A stretch of DNA of 64,000 nt from Leguminivora glycinivorella (taxonomy: Eukaryota > Arthropoda > Insecta > Lepidoptera > Tortricidae), in NCBI RefSeq assembly GCF_023078275.1, contig NC_062981.1, positions 20,018,846 through 20,082,845 of the forward strand. Reading direction: 5' to 3'. The position numbers were made by a program, and so were the translations under genes. Below the pieces are notes generated by a model. The model was not told the origin of the DNA, did not search any database, and saw only the letters and a list, made by a program, of their open reading frames with translations. Positions 1-11,329 of this stretch are shown one piece after another (within the stretch, counting starts at the first letter, position 1; each line of letters opens with the position of its first letter).

Positions 1-123
1 GCAAGCAAATCAAAGAGGTCAAGGACACGAGGTACTCCGCGGATAAGGTGTCCGCTAAGGCGGCGAAGGAGATGTATGAACATGGACTGAAGATTGAGAA
101 TGAATATAGAAGTTATATCTCAG
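1..123 (+). CDS. Gene 1, partial internal exon
   Basis: This is the 3' part of an exon whose beginning lies outside the window. The frame starting at base 3 is open and reads KQIKEVKDTRYSADKVSAKA and onward, a lysine- and glutamate-rich helical stretch ending in ENEYRSYIS. The exon ends at 123 directly before a strong donor (GTAAGT at 124-129) and leaves one base of the next codon. That phase matches the acceptor at 600-601, so the reading frame runs into the exon at 602. I do not recognise the protein family and assign no function. Other frames over this piece are interrupted or lack a matching junction. Confidence 0.72.
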
Positions 124-601
124 GTAAGTTACTAAATGAAACTTTCGTCGGTTTTTGTTAAATTTCGTGTTTTGCGAAAAATTATTCTTTTCTCCATAAC
201 CTGCTGAATAAGTGAATACTTATAACTCATAAAAGACACGTGTAGGTTATGGTTGCACAATGGTTATGGTTGTTGTTTAAATGCACAATTGAAAAGTAGA
301 CACACGTAATGCTAATGATAGAAAATGGGATCTAAGAGATTCACATAAAAATAAGTCCTTTTGATGAGACAAATAAAAACATGTTTAACCTCTCGTGTGT
401 ATCTGAGATATTGTGTCGGGCGGCACCATAAGAAATACAACCAAATTGTTTTAGGCATAAAGGTAAAAGTATGACCAAAAAATTGGATGAAATGCTCACT
501 ATACACAGATTGCGGTTATCATTTTAGAGCGATTTTGGGTCGATAGGTTTGGGAAAACCCTGTTCCCTATAATATTACTCACACATCATGTTTGTCCACA
601 G
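124..601 (+). other. Gene 1 intron
   Basis: A 478-bp intron with GT at 124 and AG at 600-601. It is A+T-rich, with no open frame continuing the exon. A second possible acceptor (AG at 615-616) lies 15 bases further on in the same frame and would drop five codons. I see no repeat element inside. Confidence 0.65.
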
Positions 602-1500
602 CCGAAATCCCCGCAGGCGTCAACATCGCGTACATGTGCACACAAATCAAAGAAGCCGTCGAAGAGGAACAGAACAAGACGCTCTGGGTGCCCTCCGTGC
701 AGGCCTGACCCCTGCCCCCCGCGCCGCGCCCCACCTCCAAGTCCGTCACCTTCTGCTCGCACTGCAACTACGAGAAACCCTACAAACTCTCCCACAGGGA
801 CCTCAGGTACTACTCCGACCCTGGACGAGACCTAACTAAACCCAAAAAACCTAAGGAACTCAAAAGAGACTCCACTGACAGCGACTTGAAATACTACTCC
901 GAACCCGACGCTAAAAACTACTTCGAAATTGACTACGAGTTCTTAAAAGAGCTGCGGAAGATAGCAAGACATAACTGCCCTAAATGCAGACGCAAACGAT
1001 CCAGAAACTATAAAGAAACTAGAAAGGAAAAAACTAAAAAACCTAAGGCTACCTATGTCTATTGTAATGGAAGATACCATAGTGACCAAGAACATTGTCA
1101 ACTATGCTGCCGCGTATGTAATAAGTCTACAGACACGCTTGACTCTATAGATGATGATCAGTACTCCCTTGTGTCTAAAAGCTACTCATTACCTTCTAGC
1201 AGAGCTACTACTAGTTCCAGATCGCGTTCGACACCGAAAAAGAGTAGAGAGCGAAAGAATTCTACGCAATCTATAAAATCTGTCTCGTTCTTAGATTCGA
1301 GCAATGAGGAGTCTAGAAAAGATGAACCGAACTATACTGCTAAGAGTTTCACTAATGACTTAAAACAGTTTCTACTCAAACCGACTCCACCACGCTTGAG
1401 TTTAAGAGACAAGTTTATTATAAGCTTCAAACAAGAATTTGAAGCTACGAAGAAATCCCCAAAACTCAAAGCTATCAAAGGTCTTTGGAAGTCCTATTAA
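602..1500 (+). CDS. Gene 1, last exon with an in-frame TGA and a 263-codon extension
   Basis: After splicing, the frame reads AEIPAGVNIAYMCTQIKEAV and on to VPSVQA, then meets TGA at 706-708. The same frame then stays open from 709 to a TAA at 1498-1500. The extension does not look like random translation. It has a CSHC pair (754-765), a repeated tyrosine motif (RYYSDP near 805 and KYYSEP near 889), a CPKC pair (975-986), a compact cysteine cluster (YCNGRYHSDQEHCQLCCRVC, about 1059-1118), and a basic serine-rich tail ending KGLWKSY. The paired cysteines suggest metal binding, but that is inference. The TGA is followed by C, the leakiest stop context known in animals. Alternatives are a 45-base in-frame intron (697-741, GTG...AAG, short with a weak donor), a recent nonsense mutation, or an assembly error. 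Selenocysteine is unlikely because Lepidoptera are reported to have lost selenoproteins. The protein family is not recognised. Confidence 0.7.
706..708 (+). other. In-frame TGA stop, candidate readthrough site
   Basis: TGA followed by CCC, in frame with coding sequence on both sides of gene 1. See the exon at 602-1500. Confidence 0.6.
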
Positions 1501-1801
1501 AACCTTTATTTTTGGTGCATGTTATTTGGTGCTCATTTGGACGGACGTCCCGTTATTTCATTTGAAAACAACGTAAGTGTTCAGAATGGTCTAAAATCGT
1601 AGTAAACCAAGTATTTGGTGCTAAGTACTCTTTTATAAGCTCACAAGTTTCTCTACAAACTCCAATGCCTAAAACTATAGACATTTTTTAATGACGCAAC
1701 AGTGTCTTTTCTCGTAAAACTATTTGCTATCACCCTTACTTACGACGTTTACTAAAGTTAATAAGCCGTTAAATAATCGTTTGTCCCTTTCCGATGTATT
1801 A
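1501..1801. other. Gene 1 downstream flank, no feature seen
   Basis: Presumed 3' UTR and flank of gene 1. I see no convincing AATAAA close behind the stop and no repeat element. Transcript end unknown. Confidence 0.35.
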
Positions 1802-2068
1802 GTGTAAAGGCTCAGTGGACGCTCGGATTGCAGCGGGGAGGGCTCGCCCTCGTGTACAGTCAACCAATTGGAACCCTACCCTACGCCACTCTACAACTAT
1901 GTCAAAATGACAAGTAGTAAGAGATTTCTTACAAAGTGATTTATAACGTCACTATGACATAGTTCTACAGTGGCCTAGGGTTCCAATTGGTTGACTGTAC
2001 GTTATGCAGCGTCGACTCAGGACACTTGTATTTCACGCCCAATATGATCATGCACTCAGGCCTTACAC
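1802..2068. mobile_element. Non-autonomous DNA element interrupted by a CAGTCAACC MITE
   Basis: The ends are inverted (GTAAAGGCTCAGTGGAC at left, CACTCAGGCCTTAC at right). The same body (GACGCTCGG, then GCAGCGTCGACTCAG, then TCAGGYCTTAC) recurs twice around 38291-38816. The element at 1854-2000 is inserted in its middle. Confidence 0.6.
1854..2000. mobile_element. MITE, CAGTCAACCAATTGG family, copy 1
   Basis: A 147-bp inverted-repeat element with ends GTACAGTCAACCAATTGGAA and its complement, and no ORF. The TA inside each GTAC end could be a TA target-site duplication, as for Tc1/mariner-type MITEs. Four relatives lie at 4831, 31205, 48236 and 56382. Confidence 0.8.
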
Positions 2069-2893
2069 ACTTATCATTAGCAAATACATATGTAACTCCG
2101 TATAGACGGATAAAGTCTAAGAAAAAAACGTACCTCAAAGCCCTAGAGAAAAAGATGCGGTGGCCTAGATGGTGTTACACCTTTGGGGAACGCTCGGCTA
2201 GATGGCGCTAATATTAATATATGATATTTTAACACATATCAAGCTGATAATATGGGCCAAATTGTCAAAACTGAGGTTCAAAAGTTTCAAGCCTATGTCG
2301 AGCACTGTGATTACACATTTTACTTTGACAGTAACTCTCTATAATACTCGATCCTTTTTGGCATTAGCATGATGGAAAGGGACACGATTTTTATCTGCTT
2401 AAACAGTAACCGTATATAAAGGGGTATATCTTTAAAACGCCTAAATGTAATTTAGATGCATTTTTCTTATTCTGCTCGTAGCAGTTTAATCTTTAAAATA
2501 CATAAAATATACTAAACTTATTTATTCGAATGTAATAATTATGGTCTTAACGAAAATACGAATTTGTAACATAAGTTCGCACGAGGCCTCTGAAATGAGT
2601 AACGTAAAAATCTTACCTATTATTATTTTTTCGTGCTATGAGATGCTTAGCAGCAAAATTACTTACGATTATTACAATAATAATCTCATAAATTATTGTT
2701 GAGAGAATCTAATCTAAACATAATAATCCAGTCGCATCGAGATTTGTCTTGAAAACTAATGAGAATTTAACACTAGGTATTTTGATATTTATGTTACTCT
2801 TATCAAAGCTGTACATTTTCAAAGCTTCTACTCTAGCCCAGATGATATACTTTTGGTCTAAAATGACCATTTGCGCAAGGTTATCATCATCAT
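2069..2893. other. A+T-rich stretch without recognised features
   Basis: No coding frame, exon-like segment or clear repeat seen. Short open frames only. Confidence 0.4.
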
Positions 2894-3125
2894 CAGTGAT
2901 CGGAGCTATGGGAGTAGAACTTTAACAAAACCTTAGAACTGACATAAATTTAAAATAAAACCAAAATTATTATTTTCAGATCAGTGTTAAATTTGATTCT
3001 ATACCATAATCCAAGATTTCTAATACATTACTACAAGGATATTCATATTTTCATGGCTGTAATTACTCTAAAATGTCCACTTAGCAAGTTTTGTTAAAGT
3101 TTTGCTCCCATAGTTCCGATCACTG
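2894..3125. mobile_element. hAT-like MITE A
   Basis: A 232-bp foldback element with imperfect ends of about 38 bp starting CAGTGATCGGAGCTATGGG. It is followed by GTTATCAT and preceded by a microsatellite-like run of the same target (GGTTATCATCATCAT), which fits an 8-bp duplication partly blurred by CAT slippage. Confidence 0.68.
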
Positions 3126-3133
3126 GTTATCAT

Positions 3134-3585
3134 CAGGGCCCGTAACTTTCATGCCGATGACATATATTTGACGTCACGCTGCATATAGGATGATTGAAAT
3201 AATTTTATTGTAATAATTAATCATTATTCATCAATCAATTTAATCATGTACAAATGACTTCAAAAGTGAGCTACTCATACGTGAAATAATTAATACCTAC
3301 TTGATACGTGAAACGAAAAGGAAACAATTTTTTTTTGTTTTTATAATTTATTGAAATATGGTAACAAAACTATTTAATAAAAGGTAATAAAAATAAACAA
3401 ATAATTTAATTTACTATTCACGTATCAAGTAGGTATTAATTATTTTACGTATGAATAGATTAGTATTGAAGTCATGATTAAAATGATTGATGAATAATGA
3501 TTAATTATTAAATAAAACTCTTGAATCATTCTATATGCAGCGTGACGTCAAATTTATGTCATCGGCATGAAAGTTACGGGCCCTG
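3134..3585. mobile_element. hAT MITE B with 8-bp TSD
   Basis: A 452-bp, almost wholly palindromic element. Its ends are CAGGGCCCGTAACTTTCATG and complement, and the exact 8-bp target duplication GTTATCAT lies at 3126-3133 and 3586-3593. CAGGG ends with an 8-bp TSD are characteristic of hAT elements. No transposase frame is present. Confidence 0.85.
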
Positions 3586-3593
3586 GTTATCAT

Positions 3594-4190
3594 AAACGTT
3601 AGCAGAATGCTAGAAGGTTGATTGCACTATCACCGCACGCACAGCTGACATCTTTAGCTGCCAAAAGATTAAAAAAAATGCTTGGAAAATGTATGGTTGA
3701 CCTAACTAGTTATTTTTCGCACCAATATGTATAACGATAATAATCTTGTATAAAGGTATACCGTTCCAAGCAATATTTATAATAACTATAAGTATATCAA
3801 TATGTATTTCATATACGATATAAGACATCCGTAGATGTAGGGTTCAGTGTATGTATAGTACGAAACTCTTTTTGTTGTGTTTATAGATGTTTATGTATTA
3901 TAGAAAAATATATCAAGTTTTTATAGTAACTTTTAAAGTGGATTAGGAGTAGTTTACTTTATATCTGAGTAATGCGAGACATAAAGATAGCACGGAAATG
4001 CTTAGGAAAAACTATGGCAACTATTTTTGTTACTTCATTTCAGGCTTCATATTTTTTTGGCATTTTACAGCCTCTCCTAGGCAATTTTTTTTGTGCCAAT
4101 ATGTGACTAATGGATTTGCCAAAATTTTTGACACGGATATTTTGTTTTGCGAACAAATTTCTTTCTTTTTAATATAGGGTTACAGTAACC
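3594..4190. other. A+T-rich stretch without recognised features
   Basis: Nothing beyond short open frames and A+T-rich sequence. Confidence 0.4.
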
Positions 4191-4191
4191 C

Positions 4192-4330
4192 TTAGTGCGT
4201 TTTCACATTATCCGATCCGATATCGGATGTCGGACCGATTTCCCATACATTACAGGCGCCATCTTGGATTTTTTCTATTGAAATCCTTCCGACATCCGAT
4301 ATCGGATCGGATAATGTGAAAACGCACTTA
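4192..4330. mobile_element. MITE, GTGCGTTTTCAC family, copy 1
   Basis: A 139-bp span including flanks. Inverted ends GTGCGTTTTCACATTATCCG lie between TTA and TTA, which fits a 3-bp PIF/Harbinger-type duplication. Relatives lie at 37865-38295 (interrupted) and 54293-54438. Confidence 0.75.
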
Positions 4331-4469
4331 GACATGTAACTCTATGGGTATTACATGCACATTTTCTAGTCAAAGTACCCGTAAGCCTTCTTGAGCTTAC
4401 CGTGAGACAGTATAATCTGTGAAAGAATGTCCTTTAATAAATATTTGACATAATTATTGCCATAACCCA

Positions 4470-4660
4470 CGGAGAAAACCTTGGTATAGAACTGATTTCA
4501 CAGCCGCCGTCCGAGAGAGGAAATTCCTCACAAACCGCACAGTATGCGACCATTTAGATTCTAGAGTGCGAGAATAAGGGTCAAACAGATTAAGTAAAAA
4601 TCTATTGTAAATGTTAACGACTCTAGCACATACGTATCCCATTTTCCTTGTCTTACTTTC
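4470..4660 (+). mobile_element. Degenerate non-LTR retrotransposon fragment
   Basis: The segment around GAGGAAATTCCTC and GCGACCATTTAG matches the fragment at 14870-15125 in order and orientation. It is truncated, with no intact ORF. Confidence 0.5.
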
Positions 4661-4830
4661 AAGTACTGTAAAAATGCCACTCGCATGTAAGAATGTAGCC
4701 TTAAAATTGGCTTTAGATTTCCTTAACTTTTATCATATCCACAGGGAAGATATAAAATTACCCATAAACACCCTGTCGACTGGTGAAAAAAGTCAACCAA
4801 TTTTTAAGTGCATAGCCCATTATACAAGCT

Positions 4831-4953
4831 GTAAAGTCAACCAATTGGAAGCCTAGGCCACTTTACAACCAAGTCAAAATGAATAGCAGTAAGAGATTTC
4901 TTACAATCTGATTTATAACGTGACTATGACATAGTTCTAGTGGTTGACTGTAC
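4831..4953. mobile_element. MITE, CAGTCAACCAATTGG family, copy 2
   Basis: The left half is complete. The right terminal repeat has lost about 20 bp, so only TGGTTGACTGTAC remains. Confidence 0.7.
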
Positions 4954-5744
4954 CTAGAAAAGAACATGGAGGCAAAATGTCTCCAACTTCATTTTAAAGA
5001 CCACTTTACACTCACTCGATTGTAATTGTGTCATTACATTGCGATATTAGTGTGCTAAATTCTATGTAACTTCAATGTGACCTCGCATGAGTTCGCGCGG
5101 CGTGTAAACAGGCCCTAAGGTTCAACATCGCATGCGACTCTGATCCCTGTTAAATTATCTACAGCGGTGATTGAATTGATGGCGTATAAAAAGTCCGAGT
5201 TGTAACTTCCCAGTTGTAACTGTGAAACGAGTGTGAAGCGAACCTGTTGCGTGACGTCACTTAAACTGTCGTTTGCATATAACGAGCGAGATTATATCGC
5301 TAACGACTTTACACCGACTTCACTTTTTTACACACTTTTCTTTGTATTTCGTTTCACTACGTAGTTTTTAACGTGTTTAAAACACTATAACTTAATTGTA
5401 ATAGTGTCAATGAAGATAAAAAAAATACGATTTTTGATTGCATAAAACATTGAAAAAGTGCGAAATCGAACTATATTTTACTTTTTAAAAAATGTTTTAA
5501 AAATGGAAATGGCTGTATGCTAATATGGAGATCTCATAAGTTTATAACACATTCAGAAGATAATCATTGGAACTTCTCCATGGAAAAATAAATTCGAGTT
5601 TAGGCTCACCAGAGAGTTTGAGAATTCAATTTATGTTTTTGAATGTAGGCGTATTAGAAAATCAGATGGTTTGTCTTGCCTCCTAGTCAAATCAGCTTCT
5701 TTTTAAGAACTGTCAAAACTAATTTGAACAACTTGCTACTATGG
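4954..5744. other. Stretch without recognised gene
   Basis: Contains a TGACGTCA palindrome near 5251, but no transcript-like ORF follows, so I do not call a promoter. The rest is A+T-rich and unassigned. Confidence 0.3.
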
Positions 5745-5960
5745 AGTTAATATGAAATCGAATTCAGTGACGTCACGGTCAATTCAGTTACATTATATGT
5801 ATATTTCTACCTAACTTATTAAATAGAAATTGGAATTAAAAATAAATTCTGGCCATGTTTTTATTATAATTATCTGATGCTTTATTTCGTGCATGGTATA
5901 AAATATTTCATTTTAAGAACAGTCAAGTTCCCTATTGCTAAGAGGAGCAACAAAGTCGTG
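5745..5960 (+). repeat. Dispersed repeat shared with 51250-51450
   Basis: A run of about 200 bp, including CTGATGCTTTATTT and GGTATAAAATATTTCATTTT, is found again at 51250-51450 in the same orientation. The class is not recognised. Confidence 0.55.
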
Positions 5961-7475
5961 TGGTCGGTGTGGACCGGTATGCTAGGATTACTCTTCTTTA
6001 TCAATGTTTGCATCTCCAGGTTAATGTTCGCTGTTAACACTAAAATTCGCTTGGAAGCTTTAATGTCACGGCCATTACAGTGTAAGGGCGGGTACACACT
6101 GTAAACCGTTTTGAAGTTAGTGTGGCTTCTCTCTCATCTGTATACATATAAATATTTACATTATAACATGTTTTTCGATTGAGCGTTGCTACAAAGAATG
6201 CTTCCAATAATTCATAACATCAGCCCCTCTCGCACAACTTACATGAAGTCGCGCTTGATGTACGGACTCGCGCGCGACAAGGCAAGTTGTGCCAAAGGAT
6301 CAAGCATAATATAATATTGACCTGACCGATGTATGTCATAGGACAATTTTTTAATCATTAACGCAACACAAGCTTTTGCTGTAAGAGTGTGATAGAAATT
6401 GAATCAAGTCTTTCAAGTGTATTTTAACAGTCAGATTATTGCCAGAAGATAGACTTTTTTTAATTAATTCCAAAGTGTTTCCGTGCTATCAAGAGTTTTA
6501 GGCAACTTATATGCGTAGTTTACCTTACCCTGCGATCCATTTGAGACTGTAGTTCTAGTGCTAGTGATAAAATGTACGTAGTTAACGATGCCGTCTTCTA
6601 TATACGAAAATTATGGTTTTACCGAAACGAAAACGTTGAGTTTGAAGTAAAACAGAATTTTTGCTAAATAGTCTGTCAGAAGGTTGTTTTTAAGGAAAAG
6701 TGAAAAAGTCGATAAAGAAAGGTGTTTTATGAATATAAATTTAAATAGGGTTACTTTAAAACTGGGGTGAATCGGTTATTAGTCTAAAAGTCCCGTATTT
6801 GAAAATCACCCTGTTTCGAAATTCAATCTAGTGTTTTATTTGTAGTCAAGCCATAAGACAAATACTCCGACTCTGTAAAGTTAGTGCCAAACAAATGGTT
6901 GTTTTCACTCAATTTCTATAAGCAATAATATACAAATCATGCAAAATAATTATTGTAGCAAGAATATTGCGATTTCAAAGTGTTAGTCCAAGAATACTTC
7001 TATGTTATGCATTTAAGAGCAATTACTTAAACCGACCGAAAAGGACCGAGTTTCATCGTAGTGTAATCATATATAATTGGCTAAAAATATTTTGTCTATC
7101 GAGTTAAAACTCAACCTTTCATATCAGTCCTAAGAATGGTAAATGTTAATCAACTTACAGACTAAAAACTTAACTTACCAACACGCAAAAGAAAATCGCG
7201 AACATCTAAACGGTGACCACAAGCCACCAGAGTCCCACATGCAAGCCCATAAAAAACAATTGTGTGGTCACCCATTCCCACATACAGACCGCCCGAGGCG
7301 ACACGTACTTTTTCAAAATAGACGGCCTAGTCAAAGTGACAATCATTGAAGCTAACAAACACAGTTTGTGACAAACGCAGTTTTCTCTGCCGCGCCACGA
7401 TAGAAGAGCGAAAGGGAGAGATATCTACGATATGCTTGCGAAGCGTAATCTATTGAGACGTTGGATAGGTACCCA
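5961..7475. other. Stretch without recognised gene
   Basis: Short open frames only. The last 150 bp (about 7325-7475) resembles degraded GTAGCCGAATGGC-family sequence. Otherwise unassigned. Confidence 0.3.
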
Positions 7476-8550
7476 GGCCCCGTAGCCGACTGGCATTTCT
7501 GCGACGCGAAACGCCACCAAAACGCCGCAGAAATGTAGTCTGGCTCTGTCGCGCAATACGCAAGAGTAGAGATGGGTAGGGGTGAGTAAATACTGAGTAT
7601 TTACCCGTAATTTACTCAAAGCACCGAGTAAATACTCGTATTTACTCATTTGGGTGAGTATAAACTGTTACCTAAAAATTATTTAAAAAATGAGATTTAA
7701 GTACTTAGTCGTGTTTATTTTAACTGTGTGGACATGTTTAAATGAGATTTATATTATTAGAAGCTTATGGGAGTCTTAGTTTGTCGAAAAAAGGTAATCT
7801 TTGTGAGAAAAAAATAGTGATAATGTTTAGTTAGCAGTTTTGTTTTAAGAAAGCAGGTATTTACAGTAAAAGTATGAGACTTCAATGAAATTGATGTTCT
7901 AGATAACGGCATGACGTTCGGAAGTGATTGTTAATGTGGCACTTACGACCTTTTATTAAGGGTTTTCTAAAGAAAACTCAAAAATGGCTCAGCTGGTGAC
8001 GTTTAAAGTACTAGTTTTGTGTTTTGTATTATATGGCCAATAATTTGACGGTTTCTGGATATTTTTCCAACAACGAATTCGAAAGTTATAAAGGTATAAA
8101 CATTATTTCGGCCTTAATTATCGTTTTATTCCAAAACTGTTCATATTATTAAAAAACTTTTTTAGAAACATTCAATTAATTTTTAAAGACCTATCAGATG
8201 ATGTATAACACACTGGTAATTTCTGAATTTTATTTTTGTGAAAAATAGTTACATGTATGGAGAGCACGTCTTTAAAATAAAATTAATATAAATTTGATTA
8301 CTTAACTTAGTAGTCGATAACAAAATACACCAATATTTCTAATTTGTATTTCCATTTCAGCACGCGAAATAGTTTATACCCATCAATTTGAGTAAAAACG
8401 AGTAAATACGGGTATTTTGAGTAAATACTGAGTATTTACTCGATATTTACTCTTGAGTATTTACTCACTACCCATCTCTACGCAAGAGCAATAGAGTTAG
8501 ATAGCTACGAAAGAGATATTATCGTGAGCGTTTGGCAATCGGCTACGCAC
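7476..8550. mobile_element. GTAGCCGAATGGC-family element interrupted by a hAT element
   Basis: The left end (GGCCCCGTAGCCGACTGG) and right end (TTTGGCAATCGGCTACGCAC) belong to the small inverted-repeat family seen intact at 30944-31101. The two halves are separated by the 914-bp element at 7567-8480. Removing that and one TSD restores a continuous copy. Confidence 0.8.
7567..8480. mobile_element. Non-autonomous hAT element, 914 bp
   Basis: Ends are TAGAGATGGGTAG and complement, with the exact 8-bp target duplication CGCAAGAG at 7559-7566 and 8481-8488. Both subterminal regions are rich in the motif GAGTAAATACT and its complement. No transposase frame. The 8-bp TSD supports hAT. Confidence 0.85.
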
Positions 8551-8849
8551 ACAGATAACCTTGATATGTCATGATTCGTCAAATTACATGACAAACATTT
8601 TTGAACTCTAATACTTGAAGTTTGATATCAAATTCGGGTGGTCACTAAATTTGCGATGAGGTTCGTAATAGTTTTTAACGAGAGAGATTTACTTGGGTCA
8701 CATTTTTTGCGATGTCTGTTTTTAATTGTATCCATTCATCATAGTGCTCATTGATCGTTTTTTTCGGAATGGGAAGTAGGTTAGAAAAAGATTATCATCA
8801 AATCTTCCTCAATAACGATCACAGCTTTTTGACGTTGTTTTATTTTCTA
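8551..8849. other. Stretch without recognised features
   Basis: Nothing supported. Confidence 0.3.
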
Positions 8850-8965
8850 ATCTAACCTTCAAATCAAGGGTGAACAGGCATCTTCTGGGCGAGCTCACTC
8901 CATCGTAGGCCACGTCTTTGCCTTTGGCTAGTCTGTGGCCAAGAGTAACTACATTTATAATTGAA
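8850..8965 (+). mobile_element. LINE 3' end, FKSRVNRHLLGEL family, copy 1
   Basis: Matches the C-terminal codons and 3' UTR of a non-LTR retrotransposon also seen at 9255, 54101 (minus strand) and 55715. Severely 5'-truncated. Confidence 0.65.
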
Positions 8966-9254
8966 AAAAAGTTATTATTTTTCCTTGTTACTTTTGTTTG
9001 CTGTTGCGAGTTTTGTATGATATAGTATCACGATATATTTGTCTCTTTGAGTGAGTCACGAACTAATCAGAGCTCCCTACTAGGTCAAAAACTGACTGTT
9101 TACGACAAGCCGTATGACCAGTTACGTTTCTAGTAACCCCGTTCTCGATATTTCCTTTTCGCTCCTATTACGATAATGTAATGAAGCGCTTTGCTTCTTA
9201 TACGCACTGCCAAGGAGTGGAATTCCTTGCGCGTCTATATTTCCCAGTTCATAT

Positions 9255-9380
9255 AACCTGGCAACCTTCAAATCAAGGGTGAACAGGCACTTCTGGGCGA
9301 GCTCCATCGTAGGCCACGTCTTCGCCCCGGCTAATCTGTGCCTATGAGTATGACGAGTAAGCCCATTTATAAAAAAAATA
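9255..9380 (+). mobile_element. LINE 3' end, FKSRVNRHLLGEL family, copy 2
   Basis: The same sequence as 8850-8965 with small deletions, ending in an A-rich tail (CCCATTTATAAAAAAAATA). The intervening 290 bp are unrelated. Confidence 0.65.
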
Positions 9381-10688
9381 AGTGACTCAATTCACAACAC
9401 AGTCCCGTTTCGAGATCTCATTGGTATACATGTGATGAGGCTTTTTTACTCGATTTATTCACCACATTTAGTTAAGTTTTGTATAGACATGATTTTATAT
9501 TACGTTTTAACGCTATTGCTTTTACATCCACAAGCTTGTTCGCAAGTTTATTTAGGTTAAGAACCCGTTCGCAAAACCAAGATTTGATAAAGTAGTGGGT
9601 TGGAAATAACTGTACAGTATAAGTTACACAGCGGGGGAGTTGTTCAAAGTTACTTATGTTACATGCCTATAAATCAGAGAATTATTTCGTACTTGATTTT
9701 AAATCTCACCCCCAAGATGGTTTTGCTATTTATTGCCTTCAATCATTCGATTTGTTAATCGTTTAACAGTTTTAATATTTCACAAAAAAATATTAAAATA
9801 CTTTTATAAAATTCATGTGGGATACAAATTGTATGGTATGGATGGAAGAAATTGGAACATGAAGGCCGTATATTTCAATTTTATCAAGAATTTTACCGAT
9901 TCTGTCTGATGTGTAATAAAATTAAGACAGCCTTAGTTTCTTATCTTTACAATTTCACTAGTTTATGCTACATTTTTCAACAAGAGACATTGGCTTGTAT
10001 GCAAACGTCCCATATAACCGTCTCAATCTTCAATTCTGTGCACTGTAATTTATTTATTACAATAATTCCGTGAAAACCCTCGATGATTTTGCGAGTGAAT
10101 AAAAAGTTACCATATTATAATTTGTTTAGAACGGTCATAGCACAAAATTGCGACAAAAAGGTTCGGCTTTCAAGAGCTTAGCTAATAAGTTTAATTTGAT
10201 CTGATATTAATATTAAGTTTGATATTAGTTGTTCGCTAATATTGTTTTTGATATAATTATATTGTACATTTTTAAAATGAAATATTGTATTAAATATCGT
10301 TATTTGCTGAAATGTATTTTGAAATTGACAATAATCAGTATTTAAAGTAACTATTAACTATGGTAATGTAACTTCAATTTATTGTTTTGGAAGTATATAT
10401 TTATCTGTTAAAGTTTGAAATATTATTCTGTATTGGTATTATTTTTTATATAGAATTGTTTTACTCTTAGGTACTTATACTTTTTACTTTATATGGCCAA
10501 TTAAGTAATAGTTATTAAAAGTTGTTTAAGTATAATCAACAATAATTTCAACGAATTGTTTACTATTTAGTAGATGAAAAATAAATGAAATAATATAAAA
10601 CATACGAAATCACCAGTCTTTTCATTTTCTTACTTTGCCTGCTAATCATAATACCTACCTATTTATTGAATGTACATAATATTTAAAT
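9381..10688. other. A+T-rich stretch without recognised features
   Basis: Very A+T-rich, with no coding frame or repeat boundary that I can support. Confidence 0.4.
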
Positions 10689-10828
10689 GTGAGTGTGCAC
10701 GGGAAAACGTCCCACTTTGTAGATTGCTGTACCTAAAACCACTTTGTCAGTTTATTCATATAAAGATAGAAGTAAATCTCGACTCAATGGTAACTGACAA
10801 AGTGGGACGTTTTACTAAACACATTCAC
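10689..10828. mobile_element. MITE, AAAACGTCCCACTTTGT family
   Basis: A 140-bp element with imperfect inverted ends (GTGAGTGTGCACGGG at left, matching ACACATTCAC at right) around a shared AAAACGTCCCACTTTGT core. Confidence 0.65.
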
Positions 10829-11262
10829 ATATCGCGGAACAGAACTTAGAGACGCGGAGTTGCTCCTTTGTCACATATATGTGGGAATTGTGGGATACAT
10901 CGCGCGGATTCTGCCCTTGCCCGTAGCCCGGGACATGAGATGCGAAAGCGATGGAATAAATTCTGGGCTATGAGATAATGTTATTATTTACTCCAGAACG
11001 ACTTTCCCCTAGTTAATGTTAATGTACCACCTTCTGTAAATCTCAAATGCTCTACGTTTGTGAGCCATAAAAACTCCAACTGAGTAATTACGCTAACTTT
11101 ACAACTCGAGGCGGGATGCATACCTTAATTACAAGAGACAATTCACCCGTAATAGGATGCAACTAGATTGCATTGCAGCCTAGATTATAACTATGTTTCA
11201 TTCATAGTAAACGAGAGAAAGTAACACATACCGGCAGTATCACTCGAAAAATTGCCCACTTA
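10829..11262. other. Upstream flank of gene 2, no element assigned
   Basis: Intergenic sequence before the G+C-richer leader of gene 2. No repeat boundary recognised. Confidence 0.3.
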
Positions 11263-11329
11263 AATGTACTGTCCAGTTTTAACAAAACAAAATTACTTTT
11301 TTGTTACTTTAATTTTGTGGCCGAGATAC

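Noticed and set aside
706..708. Selenocysteine codon
   Set aside because: Lepidoptera are reported to lack selenoproteins, and I saw no obvious selenocysteine insertion hairpin in 1501-1801, though I could not fold it computationally.
588..839. 83-residue frame overlapping gene 1 in another frame
   Set aside because: Out of frame with both the upstream exon and the long extension. Arginine-rich noise from a GC-rich patch.
5245..5260. TGACGTCA as a regulated promoter element
   Set aside because: Single palindromic octamer without a transcript-like ORF nearby.
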